Source: Lycorma delicatula
Taxonomy: Eukaryota; Arthropoda; Insecta; Hemiptera; Fulgoridae
Length of the DNA: 64,000 nt
Direction: 5' to 3'
NCBI RefSeq assembly: GCF_047948215.1
Contig: NC_134460.1
Location: 10,535,501 to 10,599,500 of the forward strand
Part shown: positions 56,933 to 64,000 of the stretch, piece by piece
How the letters are laid out: every line of letters starts with the position of its first letter
Position numbering within the stretch: position 1 is the stretch's first letter
Translations under genes and position numbers: made by a program
The notes under the pieces: model-generated
What the model saw: the letters and a program-made list of their open reading frames with translations, nothing else
What the model was told of the DNA's origin: nothing
Database searches by the model: none

Positions 56933-59900
56933 CACTTTCTTGTGGACTCGATAACTGCTGTAATTTTCTGCCAATTACTTTCAAATTGATACATAAAATA
57001 TGACGACCCAAAATTTCAGTCGAGTTCGTTAATGTACAAAATCGGACCATGGGAAGACTTTATCAAAAAAACAAAATATCGCTATAACTTTTCCATTAAG
57101 TAAAATATCAAATTTGTCCAAAGTTCCTACTATTCTTTGGATAAGGGCCTAAAACTTATCTAAGTAAAGTTTTTTGATATCACCAACCATTGGCTTAGGG
57201 GGTAGAAAAAATGGGGTTTTGAAGATAAAAAAAAATCATACTTCCTTATTAGGCACAGTATCGAATTGGTTTAAAGTGGTCGTTAGTCCTCTAAACATTA
57301 CCTAAAACTTTTTTCTGAAGCAGTTTTTGATATAACCAACCCTTATGGTAAGGGATGATCAAAATATTGCTGGAGAATTGTAGGAAGATGGGCTTGTCGT
57401 ATGCTAAACATGTGAAACTTCTTTCATTTGTAACCTTTGTCAATCGAGTAAATTTGAAGTTTTTCTTTACTTTAAGGTGGAAACCTTTTTTATCTCCTAC
57501 TTAGCACTGGTGAAATCTACCTCTGCCTTCTGGCATGCTGAAAGGGATTTTTTTGTTTCTGTCTTAAGGACAAGATCTTCAGTGAATTTTAACATCATTA
57601 TTTTCTATTCCTGTATGGCTACTGCATTCATAAATTTGTTATTCAGTTACTGCTTTGCTTTTTCTATGATCATGTTGCAAAACACTGTGAATAAAATTAC
57701 TATCTTTGTATCCTACACTGCAGTATTTGTTGGTAAAAACACAAGGATTTTAATTTATTTTGGTATTCTTTTTCAAGTTATTTAAAAAGACTCAATCTCC
57801 CATTTCATACATTAGAAGAGCTATTCTGTATGATACTTTTTAATTGTGTAGGCAGACTATAATTTTAACTTGTATTTTATAATCTGGATTCTAGTACTTA
57901 AAGATTATGCTTTCAAGATCTCTGTTCCTTACATTTTGAGAGATTCTCCAAAAATTTAAATCAATAAATTTATTGATTCCTTTATCAAATAGTTATTATT
58001 GATTAAACTTAAACAATACTACAATATTCAACTACAAAACATAGTAATTACTTTTAAAATAATTTAAATTGACAGAATGTTACTGGTGTACAGTGCTATG
58101 TTAAAAGAGAGTAATTTAATTATCAAGCTCAATAACCTTTCGTAAAACATAATCATCTCCTTCATGTGGCTAATGTTTGATGAACTTTAATTAATTGATC
58201 ACAACCATTTCTTGTTTCAAAACAAAGGTATGTCATTTTTTAGGAGGCATTCAGTATATTGTAACAGGACCAGGGTAATGGATATCTTACAGTCAAAAAA
58301 GAATGAAAAAATAATAAAAAGAAAAATCCGAAGGAACTAAAAGGGATTCTTTTGTCAGATTAATAGGTCTGTTTAAGAATCTGTTCTTTGTAATACAGAC
58401 AATAGCATCTCCAGAAACTGTTATTCAGCCAGAAGGGTTACCAGACCAGAATAAAAATTTATGAGAAAACGTAAAAGCATATACAATGAAAATTATTACA
58501 CTTCAACAGTTAAGGGATGAATCGGATATTGGTTCTGCAGGCCAGGAGATATAAATACTACTGTATGCAGACACCTGTCGCCTTACACCATTTGGCTACA
58601 CCAGCTTTGCGGATATAAATGCTGCCAGGAACCAGCGGAGAGGGTCAGTAGTTCTGCAAGGTGGTGTTCGGCATACTCGTGATAAGCGACGACAGAGTAG
58701 TTTCGCAAACCTGAGTTTGATGCAGTTGCAGAGACAGCGATATCAGTAAGCATGTGGTAACAACAAGTGAAGAGTACATCATGAGCATTCCATTGTGGAC
58801 AGTGGATAAATGCAGGAACTTGTTCGGTGAATTATTGGTAAACAATAATGAAAGTGACAGTATTATATTCATCCATAAAGTGTAGGGTAGTTCTGTTGTA
58901 GACAGTAAAAGTAATAATATTTGCAGAACTTGAATTATATGAACTTTAGACACTCTAGTGTTGTTATCTTGTTGTTAATGCAATATTAGGTATTAATATT
59001 AATGGTCATTATACCATTTTTAGTAAATTGGACTGTATTCTGGTTTTTATAATTTAACTATGACTAGACCTTTTGACTAGACCTTGTCCTTTTTATTTTA
59101 TTGTTTTGTATGTTATATCTCTTTATTGTCATTATTATTACTTTTATTGTTATTATTTATTTTGTTTATACGTTTTCAGGGTAATAAATTGTATTTATAA
59201 AAAATATTAGTTTGTTAGTATCTCAATATCGTGGTCAAACCATGAACAAGTGACAATATTAAAAAGAATTTTGAATATTAAGGTATTGGAACAGGTTTCT
59301 GGTTTAATTATTCTGATATTTGGTTATACTATGTGAAAACAATGAAGGGTCTAAGGCTACCATGTCAATAATAAATAAAACAAAAATTAAACCAGAATTG
59401 TTTCTCAGATTAAATTTTGACAAGATTATGACTGTACCTTCTTTTCATGTGATGATGATACTTATATAATCACAAAGAAATGTGCTTTTTACAAGCCACA
59501 AAATATTGCTTTTATCATTAATAAAATTAATTTTTGTCATCAATAAAATTGTTAAATATAGGGACGATTGGTTTAAGTACTTATAGAAGGTAAAGACTTT
59601 TATTCTCCATGACAAACAAAAAAACGAAACAAAAAAGCCAGTTAAGAAAAGATAGGTACCAGGAAAAAATCATTCTCAGATGATAAAACTAATAAAGAAA
59701 ACTTTTTATTTTTTTTTTCTGTTAGATAATTTCATAAGAAAATTTCAACATTTGGATTCTCAGAAATTAATCAGTAATTAACTATTTTATATTCAAATTG
59801 TTTTTAATGTTGTAATTTATTTACAGACCATTTAAGTGGAAAAAAGCAAGAAGAGCTACTACTACTGGTTATAGCAACAGTTTTTCTGTGACTCTAAAGA

Positions 59901-62547
59901 CTAACAAATCTGATTACTTCTCTTCAATATCTGCTTCATATGGTTACTCGGTAACTTTGAATTTTTACTGTTTACTTATTTTATTTTGTGCTAAATTTTA
60001 GTGCCACTTTAAACCTATTATATTGCTACATTTAAAATAAAATCTAGGTATCAGACTTGCCATTTTTTCATGCATTAAAATCGTTTTTCCATATTCCCAT
60101 GAATAAGCTTCAACATGTATGCTGAACTAATTTTTTTTTAAATAAATTTTTAAAATGTAATATACTCTAAATTACAAGTTTAGAAATAAAATTTTAAAAA
60201 TTTTTGATGAAATATACTTTAGATTATAAGTTTACATTGAATTTACACTCGATTGAATTGCATCTGGTAATATTGTGTATTTTTAATATATTTATTTATT
60301 TAAACCAGAAATAATAGGTTTGCATGGTCTTACTAAGAGTTTGTAATGTTAGATGGATTTTGTAGAGTAAGAAAAATGCAAAGTGTAACTGGTATTCTAA
60401 CCCAGAACCTTCTGGTTGAAAAATATGCTACTACTCAACTAGGGGTCAGCAATAACAATAACTTTATTATTTTTCACATTCATATATGCTGTTTATTTTA
60501 AAAAGTGTAACCCATAAATCATGACAAGGTTTAAATAAACTATAGTTTTTATCAATCTTTTATTTTATTTTTGGTTTCTAATTAAACTGATTGTTGGGAA
60601 ATTTGTTTTTATTATATGTGGAAAAATCACATCTTTCACATGGTGTCCATTACTAGCCATCATCTTTGTGTTATCACAAAGATGAGCTCTTTTTATGGCA
60701 TTTTCCATAAAACCCTTACGTGTCACTGGTTATAATGATCTAATTGCTTCACAGATATTTTCCTTCATTTGTTGGATAGCCTGTGATTTATTTACATACA
60801 CCTTCTTGTTTGGATATCTACATAAGAAGTCAGGGGAGCCTGACTGTCGAATAATTTGTCACTGTGGTGTGTGGTGGGAGAACTGCACAGTGGGAGTGAT
60901 GCTTGTATGAGCGTATCTGTATACTATGCGCTTGCTCACATTGTTGCTACCATTATCACCCACCGATATTAAATTAGGCATATATGTGGTAAAAAGGTAA
61001 AATACAGTTACTGCTACTGGTTTGGCAGGCCTGAAATAGCTCAGATGTAGTGCAATGTAAGTGTAAATAAATGTACCAGTAAATGTAATAGAACAGACTC
61101 AGGTCAACCACTCCTGAGTTATATGGTTAATTGAAACCCAACCACCAAAGAACACTAGTATCCACAGTTTAGCTTTCAAATCATATAACAGCAACTGCCT
61201 GTACAAGGACTCAAACATTAGAACTCTCAACTTCGAATATCAGCTGATTTTGTGATGACAAGTTTACTAGACTAACCTGGCAGGTTAAAAAAAAAATATT
61301 TAATTAACTTAAAAAATTCTACCAGTTAAATAAACAAAAAATAAAAATGTAAGATTTCTGCTTTCTTGCTAAGAAAATTACATAATTAACATTATTTGTG
61401 ACTATGATAGATGAATCTAAAAATTTTTTTAAATAATCTGGTTCTTAACAGTTATTTAGAACACCTGTGGAAACTTCCTGAAATTTCCTAAGGTGACAGT
61501 GGAAATACAATTGTGATTGAGTAGTACTTCTCATTGTCTAATTTATGTTTAATGTGGATAGTATAATTAGGTTCATGAAAGAACATGTGGAACACTATTA
61601 ATTGCACATTTAAATGTCTCTCAACATTATTTGACCGTACCAAGTTTTTAATTTTTTTACTGATATTACTACTGTGTTTTCATCCCTTCTTAATCTGTGA
61701 ATTCCATTTTTCTAGATTATTTTTTAAAATTTTTCTTCTTTTTCCCCCCAAATAAGATTATTGTTTGTAAAATATCCCCCTTGATGTCTAGAGTTTAAAA
61801 CTATTTTCATAATTTATAAACATCATCATCATCATTAACAGAAATGGCACACTTTCCTGTCTCATTACTGACCAGATTTGGAAACAGTCTTATTTTGCCA
61901 AGAGGTAATTCTACAAAACTGTCACTGTTAGTGTACATTGATTTCAGCATCTCTATCATTTATCTAATAATATCTAAATAACTTATTTAATTTGTAGAAT
62001 TTTAAGATTAATTTAAAACTCTTAAAACAGATTTACTTATTTTACATTCTGAATTGTGACATCCCAAAACTTTGTAATTCGATCAAATTCGGTAATCTTA
62101 CTTATTATTATTGTTTTTCCTTTATACATTAATTACTATTACTAGTTACTATTTAATGACATTGTAAGTTGTTATTAAAAAGTCAGTACTGAAGATTATA
62201 TAAAGATTGAAAGACGTCTTTCATTCAATGAGTTCTATTCAGTTATTCTGTTTGATAGTTCTTTTATGAATGTTAGTTATTACTTGTGATATATACATTA
62301 TATACCTCCACATTGGTTCTTTATAAGATGTTTTGTCTTACTTAGATATATTATTGTTATATTTTTCAGTTGATTCATTTAACATTTTTGTTGCAGGTAA
62401 ATCTGAAAAATCCATTTTTGTATCCAGATTCAACTTTAGTTAAAAGAACAATGCCATTCAATTCAGTATTCCTTGTGTCATTTTCACCCATTAAAATTTT
62501 TTCTACAAGTGAAGTCATAGATCTTAAAGAAGAATGTTTGTCAACAG
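43218..62547 (+). CDS. ppk: ppk gene 2: pickpocket-like DEG/ENaC channel subunit, N-terminal and extracellular part (six exons; both ends outside what is recognised)
   Basis: Exons 43218-43294, 48190-48396, 52197-52350, 54763-54905, 59827-59950 and 62397-62547 splice in one frame with no stop. In order they give the N-terminal block (LPGFKYFVD, PLWQR), TM1 (LMFVLPMICATGCTISLMIS), the post-TM1 motif HPAVYICNLNKIS (family pattern FPAVTICN), an extracellular linker, the Cys block (CSALLKHCKW, YKCD, GYCCAFN), the TGYSNSFSVTLKT strand, KNPFLYPDST, and a last part ending KEECLSTG. The pore and TM2 exons must lie to the right of the window. The initiator exon lies upstream and was not identified. 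Introns of 1.6-4.9 kb are full of transposons. Tandem with ppk gene 1, same strand. Confidence 0.88.
43811..45107 (+). mobile_element. complete but dead mariner Mar-3 in intron of ppk gene 2
   Basis: TA at 43809-43810 and 45108-45109 flank about 1297 bp. Inverted ends: TGAGGGATGTTCACATCAAT versus TGAGGGGTGTTCAGGTTAAT, then CCAGGACT. The transposase reads in several frames: QHIVMKFLLNEGIKPSEIY, CQQIAETINMSVGTVNKII (HTH), KNGNIHIDFLPCEANI, then HPSPYDLDLAPSDFHLF with the third catalytic Asp. Many stops. Confidence 0.92.
45200..45905 (+). pseudogene. LINE RT C-terminal remnant
   Basis: A broken + reading gives RVDRFKYLGE, TSLTG, QTD-like stretches, then KYGLAFYDT and NEISDQGNNGNTTNEW. It resembles the post-palm end of APE-type LINE RTs (VDKFKYLG-x-x-x, ALYASE-x-x, KRR-x-x-FYGHL). 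Many stops, no ends. Confidence 0.5.
46587..47871 (-). mobile_element. complete but dead mariner Mar-4 in intron of ppk gene 2
   Basis: TA at 46585-46586 and 47872-47873 flank 1285 bp. Inverted ends: TGAGGGTGGATCAAATGTAA versus CGAGGATGAATCAAATTTTA. The transposase is on the - strand: SVAQRIIIKFLTNEGVKPTE (47700-47625), LGFRKISAQWVPRLFTK, FQQEGDNFLRHI, then a decayed catalytic part down to NWLTTSPQTLYEQGIFKLP near 46720. The 3' terminus matches the mariner ending at 63658. Confidence 0.92.
47875..48189. other. intron of ppk gene 2, AT-rich
   Basis: Nothing recognised before the TM1 exon. Confidence 0.4.
48190..48396 (+). CDS. ppk: ppk gene 2, TM1 exon
   Basis: Acceptor TATTTCCAG. Encodes TM1 (LMFVLPMICATGCTISLMIS), AWNYGTNNVIITNIETLQYP, then THPAVYICNLNKISLKAVDR. 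I chose donor TG|GTTAGT over the GTATGA four bases later, because only the first keeps the next exon open (TGG-ATA-TTA). Confidence 0.87.
48400..50300. other. intron of ppk gene 2, AT-rich
   Basis: A + reading near 48990-49130 (NWLHIQLYIKGTENSQINV) looks protein-like but I cannot place it in a family. Confidence 0.35.
50303..51477 (-). mobile_element. solo-LTR-like element, copy A
   Basis: On the - strand it starts TGTAACAAGACCAGTATAGC and ends about CATGACA. A TATA box (TATAAATAGC) lies near 51182. The end block (ATATTGAGAGGTTGTTGACA, then ATTACAATTTATT in + orientation) matches the terminus of copy C. No target duplication is visible. Confidence 0.72.
51840..52060 (+). pseudogene. mariner transposase C-terminal fragment
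   Basis: PDFLSNDFYIFIKLNDLLRV in one frame (third catalytic region), then in another VDEYEKGVQKPVTCFNDCFN and VQINYVEK. The last resembles the mariner end 'YxKGIxKLVxxxxxCxxxxGDYVEK'. About 140 bases upstream of the linker exon of ppk gene 2. Confidence 0.55.
52197..52350 (+). CDS. ppk: ppk gene 2, extracellular linker exon
   Basis: Acceptor ATATTCTAG, donor GTAATA. Encodes ILPYNMSKEEVMEELKTLPL, FAFKMTKANNYDIVYKILTL, NNVSLLPLMNE. Little conserved in the family, but the frame, splice phases and position between TM1 and the Cys block support it. Confidence 0.75.
52876..52987. repeat. tandem repeat, 37-38 bp period, about 2.9 copies
   Basis: ATTCTACCAAGACAGTTT begins at 52876, 52913 and 52951, each followed by GAAATGTTAATTAATAAA or a close variant. 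Confidence 0.92.
53695..53705. repeat. target-site duplication, left copy, of LINE L-1 copy 2
   Basis: ATAAAGATCAT, exact match to 54697-54707. Confidence 0.9.
53706..54696 (-). mobile_element. young APE/RT LINE (family L-1), copy 2, 5'-truncated, in intron of ppk gene 2
   Basis: The T-tract at 53705-53720 is the poly-A tail. A single open frame of 319 codons (54684-53725, -) covers GVRQGCSLSPLLFNLYMELA, LRFADDIVILAENKKDLEE, CYLGSRITKDGRSRSDIKCR, LYGSETWT, MWCYRRMLKIRWVDKVTNEE, RDRLIGHILRHPGI, GRPRLEYVKQIVGDVGCRGY. It is flanked by an 11-bp duplication ATAAAGATCAT (53695-53705 and 54697-54707). Nearly identical to copy 1 over the shared part. Recent insertion by target-primed reverse transcription. 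Confidence 0.95.
54697..54707. repeat. target-site duplication, right copy, of LINE L-1 copy 2
   Basis: ATAAAGATCAT; the LINE 5' truncation point is immediately left of it. Confidence 0.9.
54763..54905 (+). CDS. ppk: ppk gene 2, Cys-rich exon
   Basis: Acceptor TTATTTTCAG, donor GTATGT. Encodes LTEPCSALLKHCKWRSKEYK, CDTLISKVITLDGYCCAFN, SLFYKNFSK. The pattern C-x3-LL-x2-C-x-W ... C ... T-x2-G-x-CC-x-FN is diagnostic of pickpockets. Confidence 0.92.
54978..55753 (-). mobile_element. solo-LTR-like element, copy B
   Basis: The - strand starts TGTAACAGGTTTC at 55753. The block at 55235-55390 (ATTATTACTTTTACTGT, CTTTATGGATG-like, CATGATG then ACTCTTCACT) matches the reverse complement of copy C at 58740-58930. 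ACATATAATTTATTACTCT near 55012 matches the terminal part of copy C. The left end is approximate and there is no clear target duplication. Confidence 0.7.
56240..56535 (+). mobile_element. tRNA-derived SINE-B, copy 2 (full length)
   Basis: A box GGTTGGTCTAGTGGTGAATG, B box GCGTTCAAGTCC, then a body with CATGGATACCGGTGTTCTTT, GGTTGGGTTTCAATTAACC and TCATCCTCTGAAGTATTA, ending in GGCTAAACAGGAAAAAGAGA. It shares its body with the - strand copies at 5365 and 61010. Confidence 0.85.
56826..56931. repeat. two (AT)n microsatellites
   Basis: About 32 and 30 bases of alternating AT, separated by TATATAAAATGCCCCCATAC. Confidence 0.9.
57000..57370. repeat. unclassified repeat with two diverged internal units
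   Basis: Unit 1 (about 57110-57205) has CCTAAAACTTATCTAAGTAA and TTTTTTGATATCACCAACCA. Unit 2 (about 57270-57350) has CCTAAAACTTTTTTCTGAAG and TTTTTGATATAACCAACCC. Same order and spacing. Starts just right of the (AT)n tracts, which may be part of it. Confidence 0.6.
57470..57770 (-). pseudogene. possible LINE RT fragment
   Basis: The - strand gives ILFTVFCNMIIEKAKQ followed by MMLKFTEDLVLKTETKKSLS, which resembles 'LSPxLFNxYxEKA ... MLxFADDxVLxAETxxxL' of LINE RTs. Short and interrupted. Confidence 0.45.
58260..59255 (+). mobile_element. solo-LTR-like element, copy C (complete, with 4-bp duplication)
   Basis: Starts TGTAACAGGACCAGG and ends AACAAGTGACA, flanked by ATAT at 58256-58259 and 59256-59259. 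TATA-like GATATAAATACTACTG at about 58546 and GATATAAATGCTGCC at about 58613; AATAAA near 59180. The 996-bp length, TG...CA ends and 4-bp duplication fit an LTR of a Gypsy-type element, but no internal domain is present to confirm the superfamily. Confidence 0.8.
59827..59950 (+). CDS. ppk: ppk gene 2, beta-strand exon
   Basis: Acceptor TTTACAG, donor GTAACT. Encodes PFKWKKARRATTTGYSNSFS, VTLKTNKSDYFSSISASYGY, S. The segment RRATTTGYSNSFSVTL corresponds to the family 'xGxxxGLxVxL' strand. Codon phases join with both neighbours. Confidence 0.85.
60355..60455 (-). mobile_element. tRNA-derived SINE-A, copy 5 (degenerate)
   Basis: CCCAGAACCTTCTGGTTGAA, AAATATGCTACTACTCAAC and upstream AAAAATGCAAAGTGTAACTG parallel the - strand SINE-A copies. 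Confidence 0.6.
60540..60900 (-). pseudogene. Tc1/mariner-superfamily transposase C-terminal fragment, Tcm-3
   Basis: The - strand gives GYPNKKVYVNKSQAIQQMKE (with small shifts), NICEAIRSL, RKGFMENAIKRAHLCDNTKM, MASNGHHVKDVIFP. This matches the end of the Tcm-2-type protein: VKDKVYxxKPxTxEELKxxI ... RxxxCxxxxGxH. Confidence 0.65.
61010..61285 (-). mobile_element. tRNA-derived SINE-B, copy 3
   Basis: ATATGGTTAATTGAAACCCA, ACCACCAAAGAACACTAGTA, AACATTAGAACTCTCAACTT and TTTACTAGACTAACCTGGCA are the reverse complement of the SINE-B body and promoter. Confidence 0.8.
61290..62396. other. intron of ppk gene 2, AT-rich
   Basis: Nothing recognised; a short CATCAT run is at about 61823-61837. Confidence 0.4.
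62397..62547 (+). CDS. ppk: ppk gene 2, extracellular exon before the pore-proximal exons
   Basis: Acceptor TTGTTGCAG, donor GTAAAA. Encodes VNLKNPFLYPDSTLVKRTMP, then FSPIKIFSTSEVIDLKEECL. This fits the 'V-x-I-H-x-P-x-x-x-P' segment and the strand ending in (R/E)xC. An upstream AG at 62369 is also in frame, but gives a less family-like sequence. Ends with one base of a codon. Confidence 0.83.
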
Positions 62548-62959
62548 GTAAAATTAAAAACTATTTCATTTGAAGTTAAATGTTTAGAAATAATATTAAG
62601 AGGTATGTGCAAAAAGCTATCAAACTTCATCCTCATCTTTTACCTAGTTCTAGATTCCAGCTTAAGATCATGGACCTCCATATTAATAATAATGGTAATA
62701 ATTCTTTTTCCTTTCACTACAGATTAAAATTATATATGGTAAAAGAAATAAATAAAAATTCTAAAAAAAAATTAAAGCAGTTTATCAAAATATGCAGTAA
62801 AATTTTTTTATATGACAACCCATTTTACCATCTGCTCTATTAACTATCAGGGCCAAAGAAATAAACCTTTTGCATGTCTATCCACTACTATCCCACCAGA
62901 TTGTTTGAACTACTGTTCAATATAACATTACTTGCCACATACTAGTCCTGCTATATCTT

Positions 62960-63658
62960 TGCCAATGAGTTTGAAACTTCTCATTTCATAATTAAAGTAA
63001 AAAATCCACCACTACATTTGCCAGTCAAAACAAGCCAGTATGGAATGGCAGAGGAAAGGGTAGCAGTCCCAGTGAAAGCCAAGACTCGACTGTCAGCTGG
63101 CAAGGTTCTTTCAACTGCTTTTTTCGATCGGCGAGGCATTTTGGTCATTGATTTTTTGCATGATTAACGCACATCAGTGCTGCTTACTATTGCGAGCTGT
63201 TAAACGGGGTGAGGGCTGCATATCGTCGCAATAGATGAGACCAACCGATTTGAGAAGCTATCCACCTCCATGACAACGCCAGCCCCCATACTGCAGCTCT
63301 AACAGTCTCAAAACCAAAAGAAATGCACTGGACTCAACTTGATCATCCTCACTAAAGCCTGGACCTGTTGCCTTGCAATTTTCATTTGTTTGGGTCGCTT
63401 AAAGAACCAAAGCTCAAAGAAGCTCTAGAAGGGCAACAATTTGAAAATGACGAGGGTATGAAGGGATTTGTGCACAATTGGTTCCTAATGCAACCAGCTT
63501 CATTCTACGATGCTGCGATAAAAAATCTTCCTTCTTGCTGGGAAAAATGTATTTCTAAAGCAGGAACTATGTAGAAAAATAAATTATATTTGCCTTTTAT
63601 TTTTCAATAAATAAATTTAAAAAAAAAATAAAATCTGTTTATATTTGATCTACCCTCG
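62960..63658 (+). mobile_element. mariner Mar-5, 5'-truncated, same family as Mar-4
   Basis: A + reading gives RLSAGKVLSTAFFDRRGILV, IDFLHD, IHLHDNASPHTAALTVSK, LLPCNFHLFGSLKEPKLKE, GMKGFVHNWFLMQPASFYDA. The third catalytic Asp is Asn. The right end TTTGATCTACCCTCG is the inverted-repeat end of Mar-4, followed by TA. The left half is missing. Confidence 0.85.
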
Positions 63659-63904
63659 TATATTTTGCTGGATAAAAATTGACTGTATGCAAAGGTGTAA
63701 AGAATATCCAGAATCCTCTGCAAGAGTTGTCAAAACAAAAAATGTAATAAAATATTATGTTTAATTAAAAAAAAAAGAAGAAATTAAAAGTATTACTGTT
63801 ATTAAGGTAATAATTATTATTATATTTTCTGCTAAGAATATTAGGATTTCTATGTTGAATTCTGTTTACTTTTCTTAGCTTTATTCTTTTATTATATGTT
63901 GACG

Positions 63905-63937
63905 TGTTTCGAAATGTTTCGAAATGTTTCGAAATGT
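63905..63937. repeat. short tandem repeat, 10-bp period, three copies
   Basis: GTTTCGAAAT repeated three times, followed 50 bases later by an inverted ATTCGAAACAC at the window edge. Confidence 0.85.
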
Positions 63938-64000
63938 AGTTATTCTATTGGCAAAATTATCAGAACAATAAATTTTGATGATAGAGTTAATTCGAAACAC

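Noticed and set aside
62369..62396. Earlier acceptor (TTTTTCAG at 62362-62369) for the last visible exon
   Set aside because: In frame, but adds nine hydrophobic residues that do not fit the family; the later acceptor gives a VNLKNP segment as expected. Kept only as an alternative.

Overview
The window looks like nuclear DNA from an insect with a large, AT-rich, repeat-laden genome. Host coding sequence is confined to short exons with GT-AG introns of 1.6-10 kb; the rest is a dense mosaic of decayed transposable elements. A hemipteran-type genome is my guess from the repeat mix (many mariners, R1-type and APE-type LINEs, Penelope-like elements), but nothing here fixes the species.

Host genes. 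Two members of the pickpocket (ppk) branch of the DEG/ENaC sodium-channel family lie in tandem on the + strand. ppk gene 1 enters from the left edge and ends at 20407. Its three exons (14-164, 10008-10114, 20298-20407) encode the end of the extracellular domain, the pre-pore segment, the second transmembrane helix and a very short cytoplasmic tail. ppk gene 2 begins upstream of 43218 and leaves the window after 62547. Its six visible exons (43218-43294, 48190-48396, 52197-52350, 54763-54905, 59827-59950, 62397-62547) encode the N-terminal motif, TM1, the post-TM1 motif, the Cys-rich block and most of the extracellular domain. All junctions keep one open frame, so both genes look functional.

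Repeats, left to right. 622-2365: complete dead mariner plus a LINE 3' end. 4655-8283: a second copy of that LINE carrying two SINEs, then a second complete mariner. 8381-9652 and 12841-15764: two Penelope-like elements with GIY-YIG remnants, each between long inverted repeats; both arms of each pair carry a hammerhead-ribozyme-like motif. A pogo/Tigger transposase is nested in the second. 10545-11560 and 19325-20150: Tc1/mariner relatives. 16820-18840: two fused LINE remnants. 24950-28215: an old APE/RT LINE split by an inverted-repeat element with a tRNA-type B box. 28756-30922: a young APE/RT LINE whose sister copy sits in ppk gene 2 (53706-54696) with an 11-bp target duplication. 32785-36220: a GC-rich R1-type ORF1 block between direct repeats. 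36985-38405: third copy of the RNase H LINE. 40400-42750: a rearranged CR1-type LINE with an SGNH-esterase ORF1.

The introns of ppk gene 2 hold two more complete mariners (43811-45107, 46587-47871), three solo-LTR-like copies of one family (50303-51477, about 54978-55753, 58260-59255), the young LINE, SINEs, AT microsatellites and a 37-38 bp tandem array.

Most notable: the ribozyme-like motifs in the Penelope inverted arms, whose helix I strands co-vary between two diverged families; the S-to-N change in the predicted selectivity filter of ppk gene 1; and the complex TE nesting.
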